Below, one piece after another: positions 44,602 to 52,868 of a DNA stretch of 64,000 nt. The stretch's first letter is position 1, and each line of letters opens with the position of its first letter. The stretch is from Faucicola sp048551375 (lineage in GTDB: Bacteria > Pseudomonadota > Gammaproteobacteria > Pseudomonadales > Moraxellaceae): contig NZ_JBLYZJ010000009.1 in assembly GCF_048551375.1 (NCBI RefSeq), positions 42,065 through 106,064 on the forward strand, read 5' to 3'. The notes beneath the pieces were generated by a model. The model saw only the letters and a list, made by a program, of their open reading frames with translations. It had not been told where the DNA came from and did not search any database. A program made the position numbers and the translations under genes.

Positions 44602-45282
44602 ATGCTTAATCCGATTCACGCCATCAAACAGTTATACACGCTTGACATCGCCAACGCATCGACCACATTGGGGATAAGCCGTGAGGTGATTGAGCAACAC
44701 GAAAGCGAGCTTGGTATTCAGTTACCGCCCATGTTGTATCATTATTTGCATGAACTCGGCAATGGGGATTTTAATACCCATTACCATCATTTTGTGGAAT
44801 TGCCGTTTGAAAAGCTGGATGATTATGTGGTGATTGGCAAAACGTGCGATGATGACGGGGTTTGGGGCATTGCGTTGAAAGATTTGTCACAACATGACCC
44901 AATGGTGATGATGAGCCGAAACTTTGATGCGATTGAGCCAAGTGAAGTGCATTGGTTTAAAGAGTTGCCGTTAAGTGCATTTTTATTGGCTCAAGCGATT
45001 ATCAATGGGGTGAATGGTGGTTTGGCTCACCATGCCCAAGTGTATGATTTTGCAGGGGATACCATTCCGCATGATTTGGCGGATAAATTAGTAAATCTAA
45101 CCACAGAAATTGATGAATTACACCGACCGCATGAGCGTTATTTTCATGCCCCAACGCTTGATGGAGAAGATTTTGGCGTGGCGATGGTGGTGAGTGTGGA
45201 TGAAGACAGACCCACCGCCTTTCTGATGGGGAGTCAACATCAAGGGTTGTTTGAGCAGTGGATTCAGCAGTTATTGGATTAA
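44602..45282 (+). CDS. SMI1/KNR4 (SUKH) family protein
   Basis: 226 residues. The centre shows the SUKH pattern: ESELGIQLPPMLYHYLHELGNGDF with the typical LP..L...L..GNG turn, then LDDYVVIGKTCDDDGVWGIAL. SUKH proteins are often immunity proteins to polymorphic toxins, but many are free-standing with unknown roles. No toxin gene is beside it. The inner ATG is taken, since GGA lies upstream and the longer frame overlaps the previous gene. It converges with the methyltransferase gene. Confidence 0.75.
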   Translation: MLNPIHAIKQLYTLDIANASTTLGISREVIEQHESELGIQLPPMLYHYLHELGNGDFNTHYHHFVELPFEKLDDYVVIGKTCDDDGVWGIALKDLSQHDPMVMMSRNFDAIEPSEVHWFKELPLSAFLLAQAIINGVNGGLAHHAQVYDFAGDTIPHDLADKLVNLTTEIDELHRPHERYFHAPTLDGEDFGVAMVVSVDEDRPTAFLMGSQHQGLFEQWIQQLLD

Positions 45283-45285
45283 GTT

Positions 45286-46275
45286 TTACAAATAATTTAA
45301 AATTTGCTCTGCAATCACCTTCGCCAATCCAACAGGTACAGCATTGCCTATCATTTTATACCCATCATTGACATTGTCATAAATGAATTTGAAGTCATCT
45401 GGAAATCCTTGAATCCTTGCACATTCACGCACTGACAGCCTGCGATACTGGCTTGCATCCCCCACAAATGCAAACTGATTAACGCCAATATTTTGCATTT
45501 TTGGGGCTTGGGGATGTTGTGGGGCTTGTCGCCCACTGGCTTGAATGGTAAAAGATGGCTCATCCCACGACCGCAAACGATTACGGCTCATGTAGATGGG
45601 CGAATACCCCCCAACAAAATACTCATGGTTAGGAATTATGCAATCTTTGGCATTGGTTTTATTACTATCTTGGGCAGGTATGGCAGAATCTTGTAAATCC
45701 GCAATCACATCTTGTAAATGAATTTTCTGCTCATCCGCTATCGGTGCAGGAAATTCAAATTCCGTAATATTTAAATCATGGCGAAAGCCCACATAAAACA
45801 CCCGTTTACGATTTTGGGCAACTCCATAATCATAAGCATCAAGCAATTTGATAAACACATGATAGCCTGCCTCTTCAAATAGTTGCACAATATTCTGCAC
45901 CGCACTACTATGGCGTTTGGCAAGCATACCTGATACATTTTCTGCTACAAAAAACTTGGGCTGTTTGGCTTTTAAAATCCGAATATAATCAAAAAATAAT
46001 TGCCCTCGCTCATCTTCAATCCCTCGTAATGCCCCTGCTTCGCTCCAACTTTGGCACGGCGGCCCGCCGATAATCCCATCACACGCAGGAAAATCATCCG
46101 CAGAAAATTGGCGGATATCCCCTTTTAGCAAAGGATTGGCATGATTATATTCGTAGGTCGCCCAAATTTTTTTATCATATTCATTGGCAATGGCGATATC
46201 AAATCCAGCTTGACGAAAGCCTAAATCCATCCCCCCTGCTCCTGCAAATAGGCTAATTATGCGTGGCTGAGTCAT
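45286..46275 (-). CDS. DNA cytosine-5 methyltransferase, M.HaeIII-like (predicted GGCC)
   Basis: 329 residues with all C5-methylase motifs: I FAGAGGMDLGFRQAGF, IV GGPPCQSWSEAG (catalytic Cys), VI ENVSGM, VIII QNRKRVFYVGF, IX YRRLSVRECARIQGFPDDF and X GNAVPVGLA. The protein strongly resembles my memory of M.HaeIII, including the ANEYDKKIWATYEYNH, GIIGGPPCQSWSE and SYSP/YMSRNRLRSWDEP segments and the target recognition part (FTIQASGRQAPQHPQAP), so GGCC is the expected target. It overlaps the endonuclease gene by 4 nt and is read after it. Confidence 0.93.
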   Translation of the reverse strand: MTQPRIISLFAGAGGMDLGFRQAGFDIAIANEYDKKIWATYEYNHANPLLKGDIRQFSADDFPACDGIIGGPPCQSWSEAGALRGIEDERGQLFFDYIRILKAKQPKFFVAENVSGMLAKRHSSAVQNIVQLFEEAGYHVFIKLLDAYDYGVAQNRKRVFYVGFRHDLNITEFEFPAPIADEQKIHLQDVIADLQDSAIPAQDSNKTNAKDCIIPNHEYFVGGYSPIYMSRNRLRSWDEPSFTIQASGRQAPQHPQAPKMQNIGVNQFAFVGDASQYRRLSVRECARIQGFPDDFKFIYDNVNDGYKMIGNAVPVGLAKVIAEQILNYL

Positions 46276-47129
46276 ACCTCACCTCGCAAAAAAAAGCTAA
46301 TCAGTTTCGCAGGTTTTAATTGTGCAGGATTATTGGGATTTTTGATATCAATATCGGTTAAAGTCGCATTCGCTGTGGTTGCAATAACATCAATGAGTTG
46401 TTGGCGATTGGTAAAGGTTTGCCATTTTTCATCATTGATAATGACCATAATATTCAACGCATGGCTAAAGTCACGTTGATAGACATAATCAAATACTTTG
46501 AAGGGGCTTTGAATATGCCACATACCACGCACACGCAAATCCGTGATACCTAAAGGGTCGACTTTTTTGATTTTACCCAACTCTTTGGTTTCGGTAAACT
46601 CGACACCCTCAATGGTTTCAACACCCATTTTGATACGATTTTTGATGGCTTGATAAACCTCATCATCGGCCGCATAGTCCACACCATACACCAAGGCTAA
46701 CGATTCAAGTTTATTTTTATTGACCACGCCCACAACATATAGCATATCTTTTTGTTGCCAGTCTTCGGCAGTACGACAATGGGTGGTTAGCATGGGATGG
46801 CTGACGGTCAAAACCGCCTTGGGATAGCTTGAATTAAGGGCTAAATCAGCATTGCGACTTTCGATTTTTTTGACTTCAATCGCATCACCGCCTTTTAGCA
46901 TCATGTCAGGCGGATTACTGGCATTACCAAGGTAGGAAAAATGCTCACTAACGGCTTGTAAACGTTGGCTTTCGGTCATGTCAAAACCATTGATAAACAA
47001 ATCCTGCACATACCGCTCTAACGCATCACCCATGCTATTGGCACGATTGCGATTGACATAATTGGCTTGCAAATCGGTGATGGGATTTTGCAATAAATTT
47101 ATCAAAGCATTGATAAGATTGTTTGACAT
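46272..47129 (-). CDS. Type II restriction endonuclease, NgoPII-like (predicted GGCC)
   Basis: 285 residues. The N-terminus (NALINLLQNPITDLQ...NRANSMGDALERYVQDLF) and the whole layout are those of the NgoPII restriction enzyme family, whose named member cuts GGCC. A PD-(D/E)xK site is visible as PPDMMLKGGDAIEVKK (Asp, then Glu-Val-Lys). Its stop overlaps the methyltransferase start (ATGA). No controller protein gene is seen. The partner's M.HaeIII-like character agrees with GGCC. Confidence 0.85.
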   Translation of the reverse strand: MSNNLINALINLLQNPITDLQANYVNRNRANSMGDALERYVQDLFINGFDMTESQRLQAVSEHFSYLGNASNPPDMMLKGGDAIEVKKIESRNADLALNSSYPKAVLTVSHPMLTTHCRTAEDWQQKDMLYVVGVVNKNKLESLALVYGVDYAADDEVYQAIKNRIKMGVETIEGVEFTETKELGKIKKVDPLGITDLRVRGMWHIQSPFKVFDYVYQRDFSHALNIMVIINDEKWQTFTNRQQLIDVIATTANATLTDIDIKNPNNPAQLKPAKLISFFLRGEV

Positions 47130-47184
47130 AAAAAACCTAAATGCAGTAAAAAACCGCTATTTTAGCAAATTCTTTAGCGAAACA

Positions 47185-48144
47185 TTAGGCTTTTTGAATC
47201 GGAAAATTTATCACCTCTTCGATAGCTTTCGTCCCTGTCGCTATCATCAACAGCCTATCAAGCCCTACCGCAATCCCACTACAACTGGGTAACACATCAC
47301 ACGCCTCAAGCAAATGCTCATCAATCGGCATCACAGGCAAACCCCGTTTTTTCCGCTCAAGATTATCTTGGTCAAACCGCACTCGCAATGCCTGTCCGTC
47401 CGCCAATTCATCATAAGCATTGGCAATCTCTAACCCATTGATATATAACTCAAAACGTCTTGCCACCAAGTTACCGTCTTTATCCGTCACCGTCTTGGCA
47501 AGCGAGGCAGTCGCCACAGGATAATCATAAATCAAGGTCGGCAAATTCTGCCCCAAATTCGGCTCAACCAAATGGCTAAATAGCACATCCAGCCAGCCTT
47601 GGTGGTCATCGCCCAAATCCATGTGAATACCATTGTCTTTTGCCACTGCTTGCAGGGTGTCGCAAGTAGCATCAAACGGATGGATTTTGACATAATCCAT
47701 AAAGGCATCGACATAGCGATAATGGTCAAAAATCACAGGATAACCCAGCACGGCTGATATCAGTTCGTTGGTTTCTTTTGCCAAGTCGTCAAGGGTAAAG
47801 TTGGGGCGATACCATTCGAGCATGGTAAATTCGACATTATGGCGACTGCCGATTTCGTTGTCACGGAACACGGAGCAAATCTGATACATCGGCACTTGCC
47901 AATCCGCCAATAGGCGTTTCATGGCGAACTCTGGCGAGGTGTGTAGGTAGTAGGTTTTTGGGCGGTCATTGATGGTGACGTTGGCGGATACCGACTGTAA
48001 AAATATGTCGGTATTGCCTGCTTGCGACATGATGGGGGTTTGGACTTCGAGTACGTCACGTTTGGCAAAAAATTGGCGAATCGTGGCGTACATCTTGGCT
48101 CGGTGTTGGGCGGTTTCTAATGTGGCGGTGGGTTGGTATGTCAT
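47185..48144 (-). CDS. epmA: Elongation factor P--(R)-beta-lysine ligase
   Basis: A stand-alone class II lysyl-tRNA synthetase-like enzyme that lysylates EF-P. Motif 2 (VFRDNEIGSRHNVEFTMLEWYRP), motif 3 (GIAVGLDRLLMIATG) and the substrate region ELYINGLEIANAYDEL are complete; the anticodon-binding domain of LysS is missing, as expected. About 319 residues. The ATG is used, but an in-frame TTG 4 codons earlier lies closer to the AGGG site. The epmB and efp genes are not in this window. Confidence 0.94.
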   Translation of the reverse strand: MTYQPTATLETAQHRAKMYATIRQFFAKRDVLEVQTPIMSQAGNTDIFLQSVSANVTINDRPKTYYLHTSPEFAMKRLLADWQVPMYQICSVFRDNEIGSRHNVEFTMLEWYRPNFTLDDLAKETNELISAVLGYPVIFDHYRYVDAFMDYVKIHPFDATCDTLQAVAKDNGIHMDLGDDHQGWLDVLFSHLVEPNLGQNLPTLIYDYPVATASLAKTVTDKDGNLVARRFELYINGLEIANAYDELADGQALRVRFDQDNLERKKRGLPVMPIDEHLLEACDVLPSCSGIAVGLDRLLMIATGTKAIEEVINFPIQKA

Positions 48145-48164
48145 AAAATCAATCAATATCCCTT

Positions 48165-49748
48165 TTAATGTTCTCTAGTCGCACTAAAGGTAATTTCTGG
48201 ATAACGTTCTTCCATCAACTTTAGATTGACACGGCTTGGGGCAAGGTACGTCAAATACCCACCACCATCCACCGACAACTGGTCATGGGCTTTTTTCTTA
48301 AACTTCTCAAACGTCAGCTTATCATCACAATGCACCCAACGCACCGTGGCAATGCTCACAGGCTCAAAGGTACACTGCACCTTATATTCCTCAAGCAGAC
48401 GATGAGCCACCACTTCAAACTGTAGTACACCCACCGCTCCTAGAATCAAATCATTGTTGATTTGGGGCATAAACACCTGTGTCGCACCTTCTTCGGAAAG
48501 CTGTTGCAAGCCTTTTTGCAGTTGCTTGGATTTGAGTGGGTCTTTTAGCACCACACGGCGGAATAACTCTGGGGCAAAGTGCGGAATGCCTGTGAAGTTG
48601 AGTTTTTCACCCTCGGTAAAGCTATCGCCAATTTGGATCGTACCATGATTGTGTAAGCCGATGATATCGCCTGCATACGCCTCTTCCAATGCCTCACGGT
48701 CGCCCGCCAAAAAGGTCAAAGCGTCCGAAATTCGCACTTCTTTGCCAATCCGCACATGGTTCATTTTCATGCCTTTTTCGTATTTGCCTGAGCAAACTCG
48801 CATAAAGGCAATGCGGTCACGGTGTTTCGGGTCCATATTGGCTTGGATTTTGAACACAAAACCGCTAAACTTTTCTTCATCGGCTTTGACATCACGCTCA
48901 ACCGCATGGTGGTCTTTGGGCGGTGGGGCGTATTGGGTCAGTACGTCTAGCACCATATTTACGCCAAAGTTACCAAGAGCCGTACCGAATAGCACAGGCG
49001 TTTGTCGCCCTGCCAAAAACTCGTCCGTGTCCCAATCCTCGTGAGCCATTTCGGCAAGTTCCAAGGATTCTTGAAACTCACGGAAGGCAATTTCACCGAT
49101 TTTCGCTCGCACATCTGGATAGTCATAGCCATCACGGCTTTCGATTTCAATCAACTCTGTGCCATGACCTTTTTGATAAAAATAGGTTTTTTTATCGACC
49201 AAATTATACACACCAACAAAATCCTGCCCCATGCCAATCGGCCATGCCATCGGTACACATCTGATTTTTAACACGTTTTCGATTTCGTCTAACAGCGATA
49301 ATGGGTCACGGATTTCACGGTCAAGTTTATTGACAAACGAAATAATGGGCGTGTCACGCATACGGCACACTTCCATTAGCTTGATGGTACGTTCTTCCAC
49401 CCCTTTTGCCCCATCAATCACCATCAAGGCACTATCGACAGCGGTCAAGGTACGATAAGTATCTTCCGAAAAGTCGGCATGACCAGGGGTGTCGAGTAGA
49501 TTCACCATGTTGTCGGCATACGGAAACTGCATGACCGAGGTGGTAATCGAAATACCACGCTCTTGCTCCATGCTCATCCAGTCGGAGGTGGCGTGTTTGT
49601 CAGTTTTGCGAGATTTGACTTCCCCTGCTCGCTGAATGGCTTGTCCCCACAGTAGCAGTTTTTCAGTCATGGTGGTCTTACCTGCATCGGGATGCGAGAT
49701 GATAGCAAAGGTACGGCGTTTGTTGATTTCGGTCTGAAGTTGGGTCAT
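48165..49748 (-). CDS. prfC: Peptide chain release factor 3
   Basis: GTPase that recycles RF1/RF2 after termination. G1 ISHPDAGKTTMTEKLL, G2 with RGISITTSVMQF, G3 LLDTPGHADFSEDTYR, G4 FVNKLDRE. 527 residues, close to E. coli (529); C-terminal domains carry LQFEVVAHRLLEEYKV and the ending ATREH. It lies 20 nt upstream of epmA in the same direction. Confidence 0.97.
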   Translation of the reverse strand: MTQLQTEINKRRTFAIISHPDAGKTTMTEKLLLWGQAIQRAGEVKSRKTDKHATSDWMSMEQERGISITTSVMQFPYADNMVNLLDTPGHADFSEDTYRTLTAVDSALMVIDGAKGVEERTIKLMEVCRMRDTPIISFVNKLDREIRDPLSLLDEIENVLKIRCVPMAWPIGMGQDFVGVYNLVDKKTYFYQKGHGTELIEIESRDGYDYPDVRAKIGEIAFREFQESLELAEMAHEDWDTDEFLAGRQTPVLFGTALGNFGVNMVLDVLTQYAPPPKDHHAVERDVKADEEKFSGFVFKIQANMDPKHRDRIAFMRVCSGKYEKGMKMNHVRIGKEVRISDALTFLAGDREALEEAYAGDIIGLHNHGTIQIGDSFTEGEKLNFTGIPHFAPELFRRVVLKDPLKSKQLQKGLQQLSEEGATQVFMPQINNDLILGAVGVLQFEVVAHRLLEEYKVQCTFEPVSIATVRWVHCDDKLTFEKFKKKAHDQLSVDGGGYLTYLAPSRVNLKLMEERYPEITFSATREH

Positions 49749-49876
49749 AATCGGTCTTTATATTCAATCATAAAAATGGCGATTATTATAAGGCTTTAAG
49801 GGGTAAAAGGCTATAGAGCCATTGTCAAACGGTTTGACAAAGCCATCAATCCGTGACCCAATAAAAACCATGACCA

Positions 49877-49906
49877 ATAAAAAAAGGGCGTATCAACTAC
49901 GCCCTT
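49877..49906 (-). terminator. Terminator of the M23 peptidase gene (repeat-derived)
   Basis: AAGGGCGTA and TACGCCCTT form a perfect 9-bp stem with a 5-nt loop; on the minus strand a run of seven T follows. It lies 45 nt after the peptidase stop. The stem resembles the GGGCGTAT dispersed repeat, and TTAGATTACATCACTATA (to 49941) resembles its right end, so a repeat copy seems to serve as terminator. Confidence 0.8.
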
Positions 49907-49950
49907 ACAAAACTTGTCTGTTTTTAGATTACATCACTATATTCACAATA

Positions 49951-50673
49951 TTAACGTGCTGGTGCTAATGCCAAATAGGTTTGTGGATTCACCGCTTGAC
50001 CACGTTGACGGACTTCATAATGTAAATGAGGCCCAGTTGAACGACCTGTGCTACCTACTGCTCCAATACGTTGATTTGCACTGACAGTATCCCCCACATT
50101 CACATAGTTAGCTGAATTATGGGCATAACGAGTTACTACACCATTACCATGATCAATTTCAATATAACGACCATAGCCATTACCCCAACCAGAGAAAGTC
50201 ACCACGCCATTACCTGTGGCATAAATCGGCGTACCAACTGGGGCAGCAAAGTCCATCCCTTTATGGAATTGGGTTTTGCCTGTCACTGGGTGGACACGAT
50301 AGCCAAAACCAGAACTCATACGTGCTGATGAGGTGATTGGGCGTACTGACAACATGCCATTACCGGGATTATTGCTATAATTTGAATAACCATTTAAAGA
50401 GGCATTATTGATAATTGTCACGCTAGATTGCGTTGAAAGTTTTTGAGCCAAAGACGCTAAACGGTCTTCTTTTTGTTGAGCTTGCTGGCTTAATTTTTGG
50501 ATGGCTTCATTGATATCGCCTTGAGAAGATACATAAGTATCATCTTCATCATCCATGTCGGCATTTGACAAAGTAATGATTTTATTGCTATTAACTGGGT
50601 TAGCTGCTTGAGTTTGAACCGATACAACACTCATCAAAGTGACTAGGGGTAATAGGGTTAAGGCTAGTTTCAT
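49951..50673 (-). CDS. M23 family peptidase (secreted, LytM-type)
   Basis: Periplasmic murein hydrolase or amidase activator. Signal peptide of about 23 residues (ends TQA). A coiled-coil part (about 55-85) is followed by the LytM domain: GFGYRVHPVTGKTQFHKGMDFAAP (first His and Asp of the zinc site) and GPHLHYEVR (HxH). Zinc residues His, Asp and His are all present, so it looks active. 240 residues. AAGGA 8 nt before the ATG. Neighbour of dciA and lpxC as in Pseudomonas. Confidence 0.92.
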   Translation of the reverse strand: MKLALTLLPLVTLMSVVSVQTQAANPVNSNKIITLSNADMDDEDDTYVSSQGDINEAIQKLSQQAQQKEDRLASLAQKLSTQSSVTIINNASLNGYSNYSNNPGNGMLSVRPITSSARMSSGFGYRVHPVTGKTQFHKGMDFAAPVGTPIYATGNGVVTFSGWGNGYGRYIEIDHGNGVVTRYAHNSANYVNVGDTVSANQRIGAVGSTGRSTGPHLHYEVRQRGQAVNPQTYLALAPAR

Positions 50674-50738
50674 TCAGTTATCCTTTGGTCAGACCAAGTC
50701 AAATGCGATATCCGCACCGTCTTTGTTAATGCCTCTTA

Positions 50739-50833
50739 TATAGTGAATTAAATCAGAAATAATATTGTGAGATGTTGGGCGTATGCAATACGCCCCTACA
50801 AAATCTGTCTTATTGCTAATTTAAATGACTATA
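50739..50833. repeat. GGGCGTAT palindromic repeat, best copy (f)
   Basis: 95 bp. Left end TATAGTGAATTAAATCAG and right end CTAATTTAAATGACTATA are imperfect inverted repeats, extended inward by AAATAA/TTATTG; the core GGGCGTATGCAATACGCCC is a perfect 8-bp-arm palindrome, followed by CCTACAAAATCTG. Placed in the divergent gap between the M23 gene and dciA. The structure is that of a MITE. Confidence 0.85.
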
Positions 50834-50955
50834 TTAGGCACTCACATCAGTCACTGGTCTAAACGATTGTATTTTAAGCGACAAATCACTTACACTAGAA
50901 CACGCAATCTGCGATTAAAAATTCTTATCACCATTCACAAAACGGCTCTATCACC

Positions 50956-51435
50956 ATGCAAAAACCCAACAATCATCTTGCTAGTTATAGCGAAAAAATG
51001 GCGAACTACCGATTACCTTATCAACAAACCTTGAATACATTGCAACATTTGACCACGCTGGTTCAGCAAGCATGGCAATCCAGTTTACCTGAATCGGTGC
51101 TGACGACTTTAATGGTCATCAACCACGACAACACCAACCTCACCCTTAGCACCGATAGTCATACCATCGCCAACCATCTGAATTATCAGCGTCAAGAGCT
51201 ATTACAACAGCTTCAACAATTTGATAATACCTTTGCCTATCTCACACAATTGCGTTTTAAGGTGGTGGTGTTAGAAAAGGCAAAAAGCCCAAATTTACAA
51301 TGTAATCAAAACGTTAATAATGTAACATCTCGTGAACTCAGTGACGTTACGAAGCAAAATATAGCACACCTTATTGAGCTTGTCACGGACAATGAGCCTC
51401 TAAAATCCACCTTACAAAAATTAATAAAAACTTAA
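50956..51435 (+). CDS. dciA: DciA-like (DUF721) helicase-loading protein
   Basis: 159 residues. The N-terminal half follows the DUF721 pattern LQHLTTLVQQAWQSSLPESVLTTLMVINHDNTNLTLSTDSHTIANHLNYQRQELLQQLQQ, a KH-like fold ending in the helix that binds DnaB; the C-terminus is polar and probably disordered. DciA is the ancestral loader of the replicative helicase in bacteria that lack DnaC. The position, divergent from an M23 peptidase and next to lpxC, matches Pseudomonas and Acinetobacter. No clear ribosome site. Called from pattern and synteny. Confidence 0.75.
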   Translation: MQKPNNHLASYSEKMANYRLPYQQTLNTLQHLTTLVQQAWQSSLPESVLTTLMVINHDNTNLTLSTDSHTIANHLNYQRQELLQQLQQFDNTFAYLTQLRFKVVVLEKAKSPNLQCNQNVNNVTSRELSDVTKQNIAHLIELVTDNEPLKSTLQKLIKT

Positions 51436-51789
51436 AAGTGTCATATTTACATTGTAATTTTATGTAAAAAATGTTGCTTTGTTTATTCATTAAGCCCTAT
51501 CGCTGTCAAGATATGCAAAGCCAAGTTAAAAACGCTCAAAAAACAAACACTTTAGTTACCAAAACAAAAAAGATATCTTTTTATGTGGATGTAAGGTATA
51601 TACCTCACTCCCAACATAGTAAAAAGATATCTTTTATTGAAAAATCAATCGTTTTAAGCGTAAGTTATACTCAAATACGTTAGGGAAACAATTTTTTATC
51701 ATCAGCTAATGTTGCTCACTGTATCCCCTAAAAGCCCTATATTTTAAATAAAAACAATAATAAATTTAGTATTTCTAATTAAAAAGGCG
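51436..51789. other. dciA-lpxC convergent intergenic region (354 bp)
   Basis: AT-rich, with no convincing gene. Its only marked feature is the nested palindrome at 51.57-51.64 kb described separately. A small open frame of 70 codons crosses it but has no ribosome site or family resemblance. Confidence 0.6.
51567..51635. repeat. Nested 69-bp palindrome with two AAAAGATATCTTTT boxes
   Basis: Two palindromic boxes, AAAAAGATATCTTTTT (51567-51582) and AAAAGATATCTTTT (51622-51635), flank a central GGTATATACC, and the spacers (TATGT... / ...ACATA) are partly complementary, so the whole region is one long imperfect palindrome. It could be a bidirectional terminator for the convergent dciA and lpxC, a protein-binding site or a mobile remnant. 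Confidence 0.65.
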
Positions 51790-52701
51790 TTATTTTTGAA
51801 TTACATTTTCATAATTTGTTACAACTTTATAATTATCTGGACTAGCAAATACCGCCCTTAGTAATTGATTATTCAAAGCATGTCCTGATTTGTAGCCATA
51901 AAATGCACCCAAAATTTGATGCCCTGCCAAATACAAATCCCCCACCGCATCGAGTATCTTATGACGGACAAATTCATCAGCAAAACGCAACCCTGTTGGA
52001 TTTAGCACTTGGGTATCATCCAAAACAATGGCGTTATCCATACTGCCACCTAATGCCAAATTTTGGCTTTTTAGGTAATCAATGTCCTTCAAAAACCCAA
52101 AAGTACGAGCTTGGGCAATCTGCTCAATAAAATTAGCAGGGGTCAAATCCACATGATATTTATCATACGGTGGCTGAAATGCTGGATGCTCGAAGGCGAT
52201 TTCAAAATCCAAACTAAAACCTTCATAAGGGGTAAAACGAGCAATTTTATCTTCATGTCGCACTTCGACAGGGCGTAAGATTTTGATAAATTTTTTGGCA
52301 ACACCTTGTGTGGTAATCCCAGCTTGCTGTAAGGTTTTGATAAACACCGAGGCACTGCCGTCCATGATGGGGATTTCTGACGCTGACACTTGGATGATGA
52401 GATTATCAATACCCAACGCACTCACCGCACTCAATAAATGCTCTACCGTACCAATACGTTGCCCCAATGCGTTGGTCAAATTAGACGACATTACCGTATC
52501 TGTGACATTGGTAAAATAGGCAGGAATCGGCTCAGCATCTGCCAAATCTTGACGCAAAAACACCACCCCTGTATCCACTTCGGCAGGCAAAAACTGCAAC
52601 GTTACCATTTGACCACTATGCAGACCAATGCCCTGTAATTCAATGGGTTGACTGATGGTTTGTTGTTGGATGGGCATGGGTAAATTCTCCGCAAGCGACA
52701 T
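51790..52701 (-). CDS. lpxC: UDP-3-O-acyl-N-acetylglucosamine deacetylase
   Basis: Committed step of lipid A synthesis. Zinc ligands are present: GTVEHLLSAVSALGIDN, and HKILDAVGDLYLAGHQILGAF with His and Asp; the general base region and SGHALNNQLLRAVF close the protein. 303 residues from the ATG with AAGGA 7 nt before it; a longer TTG-started frame would add seven codons that cover that site. Downstream of ftsZ, past a terminator, so it has its own expression. Confidence 0.97.
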   Translation of the reverse strand: MSLAENLPMPIQQQTISQPIELQGIGLHSGQMVTLQFLPAEVDTGVVFLRQDLADAEPIPAYFTNVTDTVMSSNLTNALGQRIGTVEHLLSAVSALGIDNLIIQVSASEIPIMDGSASVFIKTLQQAGITTQGVAKKFIKILRPVEVRHEDKIARFTPYEGFSLDFEIAFEHPAFQPPYDKYHVDLTPANFIEQIAQARTFGFLKDIDYLKSQNLALGGSMDNAIVLDDTQVLNPTGLRFADEFVRHKILDAVGDLYLAGHQILGAFYGYKSGHALNNQLLRAVFASPDNYKVVTNYENVIQK

Positions 52702-52811
52702 AATAAATCCTTGATTGCTCAATGTTTGACATAACTTGTTACAAGTTTGGGTATTTTAGCATTATCCCTAAGGATGATATAGCGTTGTTTTTGGAACGCT
52801 GACTTTTAAAA

Positions 52812-52850
52812 AATAAAAAACCTGTTACCAAAGTGCTTGATAACAGGTTT
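52812..52850 (-). terminator. Terminator of ftsZ
   Basis: AAACCTGTTA / TAACAGGTTT, a perfect 10-bp stem with a 13-nt loop, followed on the minus strand by TTTATTTTTTA. It starts 18 nt after the ftsZ stop and separates it from lpxC. Confidence 0.88.
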
Positions 52851-52868
52851 GTCAAATGTATGATTGGA

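Noticed and set aside
51471..51683. 70-codon plus-strand frame between dciA and lpxC
   Set aside because: No ribosome site, spans the nested palindrome, composition is that of AT-rich non-coding DNA.
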